From positions 124,001-188,000 of the forward strand of contig NZ_JOFH01000023.1 in assembly GCF_000721235.1 (NCBI RefSeq): 64,000 bases of DNA. Direction: 5' to 3'. Made by a program: the position numbers and the translations under genes. Shown here in pieces: positions 27,479-35,783 of the stretch. This DNA is from Streptomyces olivaceus (GTDB taxonomy: Bacteria; Actinomycetota; Actinomycetes; Streptomycetales; Streptomycetaceae). Below the pieces are notes generated by a model. That model did not search any database and had not been told where the DNA came from. It saw only the letters and a program-made list of their open reading frames with translations. Positions within the stretch are counted from its first letter, which is position 1. Every line of letters starts with the position of its first letter.

Positions 27479-29619
27479 GTGCTCTCCTGGGGCTCGGTCA
27501 GGTGCAGGCGGGGCACGGTGCGGTCGGCGTCCGCCCAGGCGAGTACCGGGCGTCCGGGGTAGTCGGGCGGGCTGGCCTTGGCGCCCGCGCGGTAGTCGCG
27601 TACGCCGTCGGGCATCTCGCGGGTGGCCACCTCCGCCAGGTGGCGGACGGTGTGTGCGGCACCGTCGCGGCCCCGGTCCCACACCACTACCGGTATGCCC
27701 AGCGCGAGGCAGGTCTGCACGATGCCGTCCCGCGTGCCGGGCGGTACGTCCACACAGACGCGCACGGTGTCGAGTTGGTTGACCAGCCGGGAGTAGATGG
27801 TGTCCCGGTCCATGGTCTCGGAGACGACGAAGGTCTTGCCCGAGTCGAGCCGGTTCCAGCGGCTGCGCCAGTGCTTCGTGAAACGGCCGTGTCTGCGCAG
27901 GAGTTCGGGGCAGTGCACGACCAGGGGGAACTCGACGCCGAGGACACCGGGCACCAGCGCGTCCGGGTCGCGCGCGGTCCACTCGTCGACGGGGAGGTTG
28001 AGGCCGGCCCGGTCCACCAGGACCTCGACGAGGGGCGGGCGTTCGTCCTCGGCGGGCGGGGTGAGGGAGTCGAGCACCCGCAGCACCTCGCGGGCCGCCT
28101 CCGCCGCGGAGTACGAGCGCACGCTGTCCGTGGAGACCTGGCGCGGCCCGGCACCCTCGTCGCACCAGATCCGCAGCCGGTGGCGGCCCTGTCCGGCGGG
28201 GTTGACCTGGACCAGCACACGGACGCGGGCCGCCCGAGCCCGCAGCGCCCGCATCCACTCCTGGGCGTCGGAGCGGCGTTCGCCGAGCGCGGCGCGTTCG
28301 ATGCCGAGCCGGGTCGCCACGCCGTCCGCCCACAGCCGCAGCTCGGCCCGTCGGGGACCGCACAGGGCGCCGACGTACTCCATCACCCGCAGCAGCGCCG
28401 GGACCCTGCGCTCGCCGCCGGCCGCGTGGCCGTCGCCGGGCAGCGCCTCCAGGTGGTCGAGGAGGGCCTCCGGGGTGTCTCCGCCGGGCATGGCCGCCAG
28501 GTGCGGGAGGGCGGCCCGTACCGCCTCGGGGAACCGTGCGAGCACTGCGGGCTCCATCATGCGCAGGTGCTTGCGCAGGGCCGTGTGCTCCTGCGGGGAC
28601 AGCAGTTTGGGAACGCGGGACAGCCCGCCCGCGGCCAGCACCCGGTCGGCTTCCTGCGGGGCGCTGCGCCGCAGGTTCCCCGCCAGCGCCGCGAGGGCCC
28701 TGGGGTGGGTGAGGAGGAACGTCGCGAACTCGTCCGGCGTGGGCGGGGTGACGGCGCTGCCGGACCCGACCCCGCAGGACCGGGCCAGCCGCTGGGCGCC
28801 CGCCACGCGGCTGCTCGGCGACGGGAAGATGTCCTCGATCGCCTCCGTCAGCAGCAGGAGGGCGGGGTCGTCCGGGTCGGGCGACGCCGGTGCGGCGCCG
28901 TCCAGCAGGCCCAGTGGGCGCAGTTCGTCCTGGACGCGCTGCCAGGGCACGCCCCAGCTGCGCCGCACCAGGTGCTGGGGGCTGTACGGGAGCGGGGCGC
29001 CGTTGTCCCGGCGCCGGGGCGGCATGAAGTGGGCCACGACCAGTCCGACCACGGCGTGCTCCGCGCCGCACCACAGCGGGCCACCGCTGTAGCCGGGGCC
29101 GACCGCCATGCCGGTGGGGGCGCCGTCCAGGTAGGCCCGGGCGCCGACGGGCTCGTGGACGGTGAGGCGGGCGTAGGTGGCCGCCTCGGCGCTGCCGTGC
29201 CAGGCCACCACCTGCTGGCCCGCCGCCATGCCCGTGAGCCGGGGGCCGGCGGGCAGTCCACCGGGCGGGCCGTCGACCCGGAGCACGGCGAGGTCGCCGA
29301 GCCATTCGCCGGCTTCCGGCGGCACCGGACCGCCGCCGGGGGCGCGCGGGGCGATCCAGTGGGCGACGCGGGCGAAGAAGCGCCGTGCGCCGCCCGCGTC
29401 GTCGGCGATCTCGACGACGACCTCGTCCAGGGCGGGTGTCCGTGCCTCCAGCAGGGGTCTGTCCAGAGCGGCGTTGACCACGTGGGCGCAGGTCAGCACG
29501 GTGTCGCCGCCGAGTACGAAGCCGGCGCCGACGGTCCTGCCGTTCTCGGCGCCGCGTACGGTCACGACATGGCGGGCGGGATCGCCGGCACCGTCCCCCG
29601 CGGTTCCGAACCATCCCAC
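27475..29619 (-). CDS. VMAP protein with N-terminal trypsin-like protease
   Basis: This 714-residue protein begins with a chymotrypsin-fold protease domain of about 220 residues whose triad is complete: His46 (LTCAHVV), Asp109 (LGDLAVLRV) and Ser178 (GPGYSGGPLW). There is no signal peptide, so it acts inside the cell. A helical middle region follows, then a C-terminal domain (from about 430) of the vWA-MoxR-associated-protein type, with LVQVNPAGQGRHRLRIWC and VVWDRG segments. VMAP proteins are predicted cores of ternary conflict systems in which the protease would be released on infection or stress. The GTG start is three bases after the previous stop, with GGGAGG inside the previous gene, indicating coupling. 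Confidence 0.85.
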   Translation of the reverse strand: MGWFGTAGDGAGDPARHVVTVRGAENGRTVGAGFVLGGDTVLTCAHVVNAALDRPLLEARTPALDEVVVEIADDAGGARRFFARVAHWIAPRAPGGGPVPPEAGEWLGDLAVLRVDGPPGGLPAGPRLTGMAAGQQVVAWHGSAEAATYARLTVHEPVGARAYLDGAPTGMAVGPGYSGGPLWCGAEHAVVGLVVAHFMPPRRRDNGAPLPYSPQHLVRRSWGVPWQRVQDELRPLGLLDGAAPASPDPDDPALLLLTEAIEDIFPSPSSRVAGAQRLARSCGVGSGSAVTPPTPDEFATFLLTHPRALAALAGNLRRSAPQEADRVLAAGGLSRVPKLLSPQEHTALRKHLRMMEPAVLARFPEAVRAALPHLAAMPGGDTPEALLDHLEALPGDGHAAGGERRVPALLRVMEYVGALCGPRRAELRLWADGVATRLGIERAALGERRSDAQEWMRALRARAARVRVLVQVNPAGQGRHRLRIWCDEGAGPRQVSTDSVRSYSAAEAAREVLRVLDSLTPPAEDERPPLVEVLVDRAGLNLPVDEWTARDPDALVPGVLGVEFPLVVHCPELLRRHGRFTKHWRSRWNRLDSGKTFVVSETMDRDTIYSRLVNQLDTVRVCVDVPPGTRDGIVQTCLALGIPVVVWDRGRDGAAHTVRHLAEVATREMPDGVRDYRAGAKASPPDYPGRPVLAWADADRTVPRLHLTEPQEST

Positions 29620-29622
29620 GCG

Positions 29623-30051
29623 TCATCCTCCCGAGGATGCGGGGGCGGGAGCCGGGTCCGGGCCTCCCGCGGGTGCGGGGCCGGGCGCGGCCGGGCTCCA
29701 GCTCGCGGTGACGGTGAGGTGGGCGGCGCCCGTGCCGCCCACGATCCCGAGCTTGAGGTCCTGGCCGACCTGGACCCCGAAGGTGACGCTCAGTTCGGTG
29801 GGCGGATCGGGTACCGCCGTGGCCGCGTCGTGGACCTCCTGGATCAGCGGTCCCAGCGGGCTCAGCGCACCGCGCAGGGCTCCGGTGGCGAACCGGGCGA
29901 CGGAACCGGACCCCCGTGCCACGGGCACCGCCCGGCCCATGCCCTCGGGCAGGTCGTCGTCGGAGGGCGCCGGGAACGTGCCGTCCGCGGGGGCGAGCAG
30001 GAACCGGACCGGGGTGCCGTCGTCGAGTGCGACGTCAGGTGGAGTGGACAC
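29623..30051 (-). CDS. Trypsin-co-occurring domain (Trypco1) protein
   Basis: This 142-residue protein has a short beta-rich start (VALDDGTPVRFLLAPADG), a helix (PLGPLIQEVHDAATAV) and a closing LSVTFGVQVGQDLKLGIV...LTVTASW strand pair, followed by a Pro/Ala-rich tail. This is the pattern of the Trypco1 / CU044_2847 family, small proteins found beside trypsin-like domain proteins in predicted bacterial conflict systems. It is probably an adaptor or substrate of the VMAP protease. GTG at 30051 is used; it lies about 30 bases from a possible transcription start, and a longer TTG start at 30099 cannot be excluded. It is the first gene of the four-gene operon. Confidence 0.75.
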   Translation of the reverse strand: MSTPPDVALDDGTPVRFLLAPADGTFPAPSDDDLPEGMGRAVPVARGSGSVARFATGALRGALSPLGPLIQEVHDAATAVPDPPTELSVTFGVQVGQDLKLGIVGGTGAAHLTVTASWSPAAPGPAPAGGPDPAPAPASSGG

Positions 30052-30088
30052 GCCCCTATTGTCTTGGGCCGCGCCCGTTCTGACATCG

Positions 30089-30117
30089 ATCTTAGCCAAC
30101 TCGGTTACGCAATCGAC
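30089..30117 (-). promoter_or_regulatory. Candidate promoter of the VMAP operon
   Basis: TAAGAT on the minus strand (30094-30089) is a fair -10 box in an AT-richer patch, with GTCGAT 17 bases upstream as a weak -35. It would start transcription near 30081, 30 bases before the first gene. Confidence 0.35.
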
Positions 30118-30132
30118 GCATTGCGTATCGGA

Positions 30133-30387
30133 TCAGTCATCGACCGACTCGAACCGCCACCGGTGCACCGCCCGCGCGATCAGGTCCCCGTCGGGTTCGG
30201 GCAGCTCCGGCAGTTCGGCGTCGTACGCGGCGTCCCACCAGGTGATGACGAGGACCCGGTCCTGCGGGGCCCGCAGGGTCTCCCGGCGGACCGGGGCACC
30301 GGCGAGCGGCTGGGCGCGGGCCCAGGCCAGCAGCTCCTCGCCCCGGCCGGGGAGCGCCCGCGCCTCCCACATCAGCGCGACGGTCAC
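30133..30387 (-). CDS. Small protein, likely dimeric alpha/beta-barrel fold
   Basis: This 84-residue protein starts [22 protein letters not shown] and ends with [10 protein letters not shown]. The spacing of strand, PGRGEELL helix and VITWWD strand resembles small ABM-type dimeric barrels that bind or oxidise hydrophobic compounds, but no enzymatic residue can be named. The GTG start at 30387 overlaps the tsaD stop as GTGA, so it is translationally coupled to tsaD and is the last gene of the tsaB-rimI-tsaD operon. Its role there is unknown. Confidence 0.7.
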   Translation of the reverse strand: MTVALMWEARALPGRGEELLAWARAQPLAGAPVRRETLRAPQDRVLVITWWDAAYDAELPELPEPDGDLIARAVHRWRFESVDD

Positions 30388-31481
30388 GAGTACAGGTTCT
30401 CCTTGCTGACCTCGTGGACGTGGTCGTGCGAGTGGCCGTGGCCGGGGACGTGCGGGTCGGTCACCGGCAGCGAGGAGTCCGCCGACAGGTCCCAGTCGGA
30501 GGCGGCCCGGTTCCGCGCCACCATCTCGGCGCCGAGCGCGGCCACCATCGCACCGTTGTCCGTGCACAACTTGGGACGCGGCACCCGCAGCCGGATGCCG
30601 GCCGCCTCGCACCGCTCCTGGGCCAGGGCCCGCAGCCGGGAGTTGGCGGCGACACCGCCGCCGATCATGAGGTGGTCCACGCCCTCGTCCTTGCAGGCCC
30701 GTACCGCCTTGCGGGTCAGTACGTCCACGACCGCCTCCTGGAAGGACGCCGACACGTCGCGCACCGGCACCTCCTCCCCCGCCGCGCGCCTGGCCTCGAT
30801 CCAGCGGGCCACGGCCGTCTTCAGACCGGAGAAGGAGAAGTCGTACGCCGGGTCGCGCGGACCGGTGAGGCCGCGCGGGAAGGCGATCGCGCCCGGGTCG
30901 CCCTCGCGCGCGTAGCGGTCGATGACCGGGCCGCCGGGGAAGCCCAGGTTCAGCACGCGGGCGATCTTGTCGAAGGCCTCGCCGGCCGCGTCGTCGATGG
31001 TGGCGCCCAGCGGGCGGACGTCGGAGGTGATGTCCGAGGACAGCAGCAGGGAGGAGTGCCCGCCGGAGACCAGCAGGGCCATCGTCGGCTCGGGCAGCGG
31101 CCCGTGCTCCAGCTGGTCGACGCAGATGTGCGAGGCCAGGTGGTTGACGCCGTACAGGGGCTTGCCGAGGGCGTAGGCGTACGCCTTGGCCGCCGAGACG
31201 CCGACCAGCAGGGCACCGGCGAGGCCGGGGCCGGCGGTGACGGAGATGCCGTCGAGGTCGCGGGCGGCGACGCCCGCCTCCTTCAGCGCGCGGTCGATGG
31301 TGGGGACCATCGCCTCCAGGTGGGCGCGGCTCGCCACCTCGGGTACGACGCCGCCGAAGCGGGCGTGCTCGTCGACGCTGGACGCGACGGCGTCGGCCAG
31401 CAGGGTGGTGCCCCGCACGACACCGACACCGGTCTCGTCGCAGGACGTCTCGATCCCCAGGACCAGAGGTTCGTCAGGCAT
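30384..31481 (-). CDS. tsaD: tRNA N6-adenosine threonylcarbamoyltransferase
   Basis: This 365-residue enzyme transfers threonylcarbamoyl to A37 of ANN-decoding tRNAs together with TsaB and TsaE. The ASKHA-fold motifs [12 protein letters not shown] (10-21), the metal ligands His114 and His118 (NHLASH) and the SGGHSSLLL loop are present. The protein is about 25 residues longer than typical: after the last helix it carries [15 protein letters not shown], a His-rich tail with six His in 15 residues, before ending KENLYS. It overlaps rimI upstream by eight bases and the small gene downstream by GTGA, so tsaB-rimI-tsaD act as one coupled operon. Confidence 0.95.
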   Translation of the reverse strand: MPDEPLVLGIETSCDETGVGVVRGTTLLADAVASSVDEHARFGGVVPEVASRAHLEAMVPTIDRALKEAGVAARDLDGISVTAGPGLAGALLVGVSAAKAYAYALGKPLYGVNHLASHICVDQLEHGPLPEPTMALLVSGGHSSLLLSSDITSDVRPLGATIDDAAGEAFDKIARVLNLGFPGGPVIDRYAREGDPGAIAFPRGLTGPRDPAYDFSFSGLKTAVARWIEARRAAGEEVPVRDVSASFQEAVVDVLTRKAVRACKDEGVDHLMIGGGVAANSRLRALAQERCEAAGIRLRVPRPKLCTDNGAMVAALGAEMVARNRAASDWDLSADSSLPVTDPHVPGHGHSHDHVHEVSKENLYS

Positions 31482-32031
31482 GGTTGTCGGTTCCTCGTTC
31501 GGTGCCCGGTACGGAGGGGTCCGGTGCGGACGTGTCCGGTACGGGGGTGGCAGGGTCGGTCAGGCGCATCACCAGGGCGTCGACGTTGCCCGGCTGGTAG
31601 TAGCCGCGCCGGAAGCCGATGGGCTCGAAGCCGAAGCGCTCGTACAGGCGCTGGGCGCGGGTGTTGTCGACGCGGCACTCCAGCAGCACCTCGGTGCACT
31701 CGAAGGCGGTCGCCGCCCGCAGCAGCTCCGTCAGCAGCCGTGCGCCGAGCCCGGTGCCCCAGTGGTCGCGGGCGACGGCGATGGTCTGCACGTCGGCCTG
31801 CTCGCCGGAGGCGACGAGCCCGGCGTAGCCGACGACGCGGCCGTCCTGCTCGGCGACGAGGTAGCGCCTGCTCGCCCCGGGCCCGCGCGCGTGGGCCAGC
31901 TCGGACCAGAACATGCCGCGCGACCAGGCGTCCTCCGGGAACAGCTCCCGCTCCATGCGCAGCACGGGGTCGATGTCCCACCAGCGCATCTCGCGCAGCA
32001 CGGAAGTGGCTGAAGTGGCTGACTCCGTCAC
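31474..32031 (-). CDS. rimI: Ribosomal protein S18-alanine N-acetyltransferase
   Basis: This 185-residue GNAT enzyme acetylates N-terminal Ala or Gly residues of proteins. The GNAT fold includes [22 protein letters not shown], the acetyl-CoA site [15 protein letters not shown], and the late [18 protein letters not shown] motif typical of RimI. A 25-residue Pro/Asp/Thr-rich tail follows the domain. The GTG start at 32031 overlaps the tsaB stop as GTGA, and its stop overlaps the tsaD start. The tsaB-rimI-tsaD arrangement is standard in Actinobacteria. Confidence 0.93.
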   Translation of the reverse strand: MTESATSATSVLREMRWWDIDPVLRMERELFPEDAWSRGMFWSELAHARGPGASRRYLVAEQDGRVVGYAGLVASGEQADVQTIAVARDHWGTGLGARLLTELLRAATAFECTEVLLECRVDNTRAQRLYERFGFEPIGFRRGYYQPGNVDALVMRLTDPATPVPDTSAPDPSVPGTERGTDNHA

Positions 32032-32681
32032 TTGGGGGTGACCACCTTGTAGTTCTTGGGGACCTGGGCGTCGGGGCGGCGCAGGTACAGCGGCCGGGGT
32101 GCGGGCAGCTCCTCGCCCGCCGCGAGCCGTTCGGCGGCCAGCCGGGCCAGGGCGGCGGCGGACCCGTGCTCGGGCCCGTGGGCCCGGGGGAAGGTGTCCG
32201 GGTAGAGCAGGGCGCCCGCGCCGACGGCCGGGACCCCGGCCACCTGCCCGGCGATGTCGGCGGGCCGGTCGACCGCCGGGTCGGTGAGACGGGTGCGGGA
32301 GTCGGCGTACCGGGCCCAGTAGACCTCCTTGCGGCGGGCGTCGGTCGCCACCACGAAGGGTTCCTCCAGGTCGGCGGCGAGGGCGAGGCCGTCCAGCGTG
32401 CACACGCCGTACACCGGCACGCCGAGGGCGAGCCCGAAGGTGTCCGCGGTCATCAGCCCCACGCGCAGCCCCGTGTACGGGCCGGGGCCGGTGCCGGCGA
32501 CGATGCCGGTGACCGCGTCGAGGCGCAGACCGGCCTCCGCGAGCACCCGGTCGACGGCGGGCAGCAGCAGCTCGCCGTGGCGGCGTGCGTCCACCTGGCT
32601 CGACGAGGCGATGACGTCCGTGCCGTCGTGCAGCGCGACGGTCACGGCGGGCGTGGCGGTATCCAGAGCGAGCAAGAGCAC
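32028..32681 (-). CDS. tsaB: tRNA threonylcarbamoyladenosine synthesis protein TsaB
   Basis: This 217-residue member of the ASKHA family is the non-catalytic partner of TsaD. It begins LLLALDTATPAVTVAL and has the family's GTGPGPYTGLRVGL motif (about 63-76). The metal-binding His pair of TsaD is missing, as expected. It is the first gene of the tsaB-rimI-tsaD unit, transcribed away from the divergent secreted-protein gene at 32864. Confidence 0.95.
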   Translation of the reverse strand: MLLLALDTATPAVTVALHDGTDVIASSSQVDARRHGELLLPAVDRVLAEAGLRLDAVTGIVAGTGPGPYTGLRVGLMTADTFGLALGVPVYGVCTLDGLALAADLEEPFVVATDARRKEVYWARYADSRTRLTDPAVDRPADIAGQVAGVPAVGAGALLYPDTFPRAHGPEHGSAAALARLAAERLAAGEELPAPRPLYLRRPDAQVPKNYKVVTPK

Positions 32682-32863
32682 GCGAACAGCCTACGGCGCC
32701 GCCGGGCCCCGGCCGGACGCCCGGCCCGAGTCCCGGGTCCGTGGACGGCCGCCCGGCCTCCACCCCCGTGTCGCTCACCGCATCCATCCGCTCACGTACT
32801 GCTACCGTCGCCGGGGCGGGACCGGGACCCGCGGCACGACGTACGACGACGAGGTGGTCGCCA

Positions 32864-33427
32864 GTGGCAAGCAGCAGCGCCGGTTTCGTCGCCGGCCTCA
32901 CCACGGCGGCACTCGCGGCCATCGGCGTCCTCGCCCACCAGGCATCGACGCACGTCCCGCACGATCTCGGCCGCACCCACGCGACCGGCTCACCCGCACC
33001 CGGTGCCCCGGGCGCCTCCAAGGCACCGCGCGACCGGCGGCACCCGGAGGCGCTGCCCACCGGGTCGGGCCGGGGCGAACGGGTGGTGTACTCGGTGGAC
33101 GACGACCGGGTGTGGCTGGTCGGCGCGGGCGGCGAGGTGCGGCGCACCTTCCGGGTCACACCGAGCACCGTCGACCCGCTGCCGGGCACCTACACCGTCA
33201 CGTCCAGGTCCAACCGGGTCACCGGGTCCGACGGCGTGCCGATCGAGCACGTCGTGCGCTTCGCCGGCCGTGAGGGCGTGGCCGTCGGCTTCAGCGCGGC
33301 GGTGGACGGTTCGACGGCCAAGCCGGATCCGGGCGAGCGCACCGGCGGCATCCGGGAGTCGCGGGCGGACGGCGACGCGATGTGGCAGTTCGCGACGATC
33401 GGCCAGCAGGTCGTCGTCGTGCCCTGA
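32864..33427 (+). CDS. Secreted protein resembling an L,D-transpeptidase without active site
   Basis: This 187-residue protein has a hydrophobic N-terminal segment (FVAGLTTAALAAIGVLA) that fits a signal peptide or anchor, a Pro/Ala/His-rich linker, and a domain with YSVDDDRVWLVGAGGEVRRTFRV and PGTYTVTSRS, which resembles the first half of YkuD-type L,D-transpeptidases. The catalytic HxxxSHGC region is absent and the protein has no Cys after the signal. It may be a cell-wall binding or structural relative. GTG at 32864 has GAGGTGG upstream. It is divergent from tsaB. Confidence 0.7.
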   Translation: MASSSAGFVAGLTTAALAAIGVLAHQASTHVPHDLGRTHATGSPAPGAPGASKAPRDRRHPEALPTGSGRGERVVYSVDDDRVWLVGAGGEVRRTFRVTPSTVDPLPGTYTVTSRSNRVTGSDGVPIEHVVRFAGREGVAVGFSAAVDGSTAKPDPGERTGGIRESRADGDAMWQFATIGQQVVVVP

Positions 33428-33469
33428 CCGATTGGGGCACCCGAGCGCCCCGGTCGGCGAGCGCGGGGG

Positions 33470-33658
33470 TCAGGCGGCCTCGCGGTGTTCCTGTTCGACG
33501 GGCCGGGCCGCCCGCGGGGTCTGCGGCTCGGGCGCGCGCGGCGGCGTCGAGACGGCCGCCGCCGCGGCGCAGGACGCGAGCAGGTCGCGCATCGACACCC
33601 CGGCGGGCATGGGCGCGTGGGGCCGGGGGCGGACCTGCGGCCGGGTCTCTTCCGACAT
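33470..33658 (-). CDS. Small Ala/Pro-rich protein under a candidate iron box
   Basis: This 62-residue protein starts MSEETRPQVRPRPHAPMPAG, has a short Ala-rich helix with one Cys (MRDLLASCAAAAAVS) and a Pro/Arg/Glu-rich tail. AGGAGG lies five bases before the ATG at 33658, an excellent ribosome site. No function is recognised. It stands alone between the secreted protein gene and tsaE. A 20-bp near-palindrome resembling a DmdR/IdeR iron box lies 44 bases upstream and likely controls it. If so it may be a small protein of iron limitation. Confidence 0.65.
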   Translation of the reverse strand: MSEETRPQVRPRPHAPMPAGVSMRDLLASCAAAAAVSTPPRAPEPQTPRAARPVEQEHREAA

Positions 33659-33701
33659 GGACGCCTCCTGAAGGTCGGGGGCGGGCGCAGCCATACAAGC
33701 C

Positions 33702-33721
33702 TAGTAAGGCATGCCTAACTA
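33702..33721 (-). promoter_or_regulatory. Candidate DtxR-family iron box
   Basis: tagtaaggcatgcctaacta is a near-perfect 20-bp palindrome with the AGGC/GCCT half-sites seen in DmdR/IdeR operators. It lies 44-63 bases upstream of the small ORF ending at 33470, where the promoter should be. Confidence 0.5.
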
Positions 33722-33815
33722 CGAGCTGGATACCATGTGACCACGCGCAAGACCCCGAAAGCAATATCTTGCCGACGCCTTGTCGGAACAATCCACGGGA
33801 CGCGGGCGTCCGCGC

Positions 33816-34415
33816 TCAGCCCGCGAGGGCGCTCAGGTCGGCCCCGGCCCAGCGCTCGCCGAAGCCGGTCAGCGTCACGTGCCGCACCTCGTCGGTGGTG
33901 TCGCCGGCGGCGGTGTCGTCCCCGGCCCGGCCGGTCCCGCCCACGGCCCGGTCGATCCGGAGCTGCAGCCGGTCCTCCGTCAGCTCCTCGACCTTCCCCT
34001 CGCCCCACTCGACCACGATCACCGAGTCGGACAGGGAGACGTCGAGGTCGAGGTCCTCCATCTCGTCCAGGCCGCCGGACAGCCGGTAGGCGTCCACGTG
34101 GACGAGCGGCGGGCCGTCGCCGAGCGAGGGGTGCACGCGGGCGATCACGAAGGTCGGTGAGGTAACTGCGCCCCGCACGCCCAGGCCCTCGCCGAGACCG
34201 CGGGTCAGCGTCGTCTTGCCCGCGCCCAGCTCGCCGCTGAGCATCACCAGGTCACCGGCGCGCAGCAGTCCGGCGAGCCGGCGGCCCAGGTCCCGCATCC
34301 GCTCGGGAGAGGCGACGGTGATTCCGGTGCCGGGGGCGGAACCGGGGTGGTCGGCGGGCGAGACGGAACCGGAGGGGGGCTCAGCCGGGCCCCGCGCTGC
34401 TGCTGGTGCTTCCAT
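33816..34415 (-). CDS. tsaE: tRNA threonylcarbamoyladenosine synthesis ATPase TsaE
   Basis: This 199-residue P-loop protein has Walker A GELGAGKT (61-68), the SPTF switch (TSPTFVIARVH) and the VIVVEWGE Walker B-like strand. TsaE is needed for turnover of the TsaB-TsaD complex. The first 30 residues are an unusual Pro/Ser/Gly-rich extension, and a late insertion (GGTGRAGDDTAAGD) interrupts the last strand pair. The start at 34415 overlaps the upstream hydrolase by 35 bases; a shorter form starting at a later codon is possible. It is separate from the tsaB-rimI-tsaD operon, as usual in Actinobacteria. Confidence 0.93.
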   Translation of the reverse strand: MEAPAAARGPAEPPSGSVSPADHPGSAPGTGITVASPERMRDLGRRLAGLLRAGDLVMLSGELGAGKTTLTRGLGEGLGVRGAVTSPTFVIARVHPSLGDGPPLVHVDAYRLSGGLDEMEDLDLDVSLSDSVIVVEWGEGKVEELTEDRLQLRIDRAVGGTGRAGDDTAAGDTTDEVRHVTLTGFGERWAGADLSALAG

Positions 34416-35664
34416 AGCCGCCCACGGTAGTCGCTGCGGGCACCGCGCCCGCGCGGGCGAGCAGGTCGGCGAGCCGGTCGGTGACCAGCTCCGGGTGCTC
34501 CAGCATCACCAGGTGCCCCGCGTCGGGCACCAGCACCAGCTCCGCGTCCGGCAGCAGACCGGCGATCTCCTCGCTGTGCTCGCTCGGCGTGACCAGGTCC
34601 CGCACCCCCGCCAGTACGAGGACCGGCAGGTCGGCGAACTCGGCGAGGGCGTCGGTCTTGTCGTGGTCGTTGAACGCCGGGTAGTACTCGGCGACCACGT
34701 CGATCGGCGTCGACTCGATCATCCGCTCGGCGAACCGGGCCACGGCCGGATCGACGTCCCGGGAGGCGAACGAGTACCGCTTGATGATTCCGGCGAACAG
34801 GTCGGCCGTCGCCCGCCGCCCCTTCTCCACCAGTTCGGCCCGCTGCCCCAGCGCCTTGAGCACGCCCGGCAGCACTCGCCGCACCGCGTTGACGCCGGCC
34901 ACCGGCAGCCCGAAGTTGACCTCGCCGAGCCGCCCGGAGGACGTGCCGACGAGGGCGACGCCGACGACCCGCTCGCGGACCAGCTCGGGGAACGCGTCCG
35001 CGAGGGCCATCACGGTCATGCCGCCCATGGAGTGCCCGACCAGCACGATCGGGCCCTCGGGCGCGGCGGCGTCGATGACGGCCTTCAGGTCGCGGCCCAG
35101 TTCCCCGATGGTGACGGGGCTGCCGTCCCGCACCTGGGTCACGCCCCGCCCGGACCGGCCGTGGCTGCGCTGGTCCCAGTGGACGGTGCGGACGACGCCC
35201 CTGAGGGCGGCCCGCTGGAAGTGCCAGGAGTCCTGGTTGAGGCAGTAACCGTGGCTGAAGACGACGGTGACGGGAGCGGGTGCCCTGCGCCCGAAGAGCC
35301 GCCGGCGGCGCCCGGTGAGCGCGGCCCGGCCCGCCGTGCCCCCGCCGTCTCCGCCGCCCCCGCCCGGACCGCCGTCCCCGTCGTCCCCACCGTCTGCGTC
35401 GTCGACCTCGTAGTACAGCTCGGTGCCGTCGTCGGCGTACGCCGTGCCGGGGGTGCCGCGCAGTCCGCCGTACGGGCCCGCCGAGTCGAGGGCGAGCCGG
35501 GCCTTCTGGCGCATGCCGCGGCCGACGGTGAGCCGCTCTATCGCCACACCGGCCGCGGCGCCCGCCGCGACCACGCCTATCGCGACACCGGCGATGCCGG
35601 TCGCGCGGCGCCAGCCGCCCGCGGCGACGGCCGACGCGACGGCCTCCGCGTTGCTCTCGCTCAC
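34381..35664 (-). CDS. Alpha/beta hydrolase, membrane-anchored
   Basis: This 427-residue protein has an N-terminal hydrophobic stretch (about 21-42) that could anchor it, a linker with an Asp/Gly-rich run (89-110), and an alpha/beta hydrolase domain with oxyanion HGYCLN, nucleophile Ser212 in GHSMGG, and the late [11 protein letters not shown] containing the catalytic His. The substrate is unknown. It lies between alr and tsaE on the same strand and overlaps tsaE. The same gene order alr-hydrolase-tsaE is frequent in Actinobacteria, so it is a constant member of the operon. Confidence 0.9.
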   Translation of the reverse strand: MSESNAEAVASAVAAGGWRRATGIAGVAIGVVAAGAAAGVAIERLTVGRGMRQKARLALDSAGPYGGLRGTPGTAYADDGTELYYEVDDADGGDDGDGGPGGGGGDGGGTAGRAALTGRRRRLFGRRAPAPVTVVFSHGYCLNQDSWHFQRAALRGVVRTVHWDQRSHGRSGRGVTQVRDGSPVTIGELGRDLKAVIDAAAPEGPIVLVGHSMGGMTVMALADAFPELVRERVVGVALVGTSSGRLGEVNFGLPVAGVNAVRRVLPGVLKALGQRAELVEKGRRATADLFAGIIKRYSFASRDVDPAVARFAERMIESTPIDVVAEYYPAFNDHDKTDALAEFADLPVLVLAGVRDLVTPSEHSEEIAGLLPDAELVLVPDAGHLVMLEHPELVTDRLADLLARAGAVPAATTVGGYGSTSSSAGPG

Positions 35665-35783
35665 GTACCCCGCTCCTCTTCGCCGGGCCGGCCTGCGGCC
35701 GGGTCGCCGTACGGATGCCCGATGCCGGTCACTGTCTCAGCCGGACGCGCATCGCCGCGGACGCGTCACCCGCCACCGACGCC

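Noticed and set aside
27388..30915. An 1175-codon open frame on the plus strand
   Set aside because: It is antisense to the VMAP, Trypco1 and tsaD genes and has no recognisable motif.
33816..34415. Frameshift or fusion between tsaE and the hydrolase
   Set aside because: The 35-base overlap is explained by an extended TsaE N-terminus; both proteins are complete.
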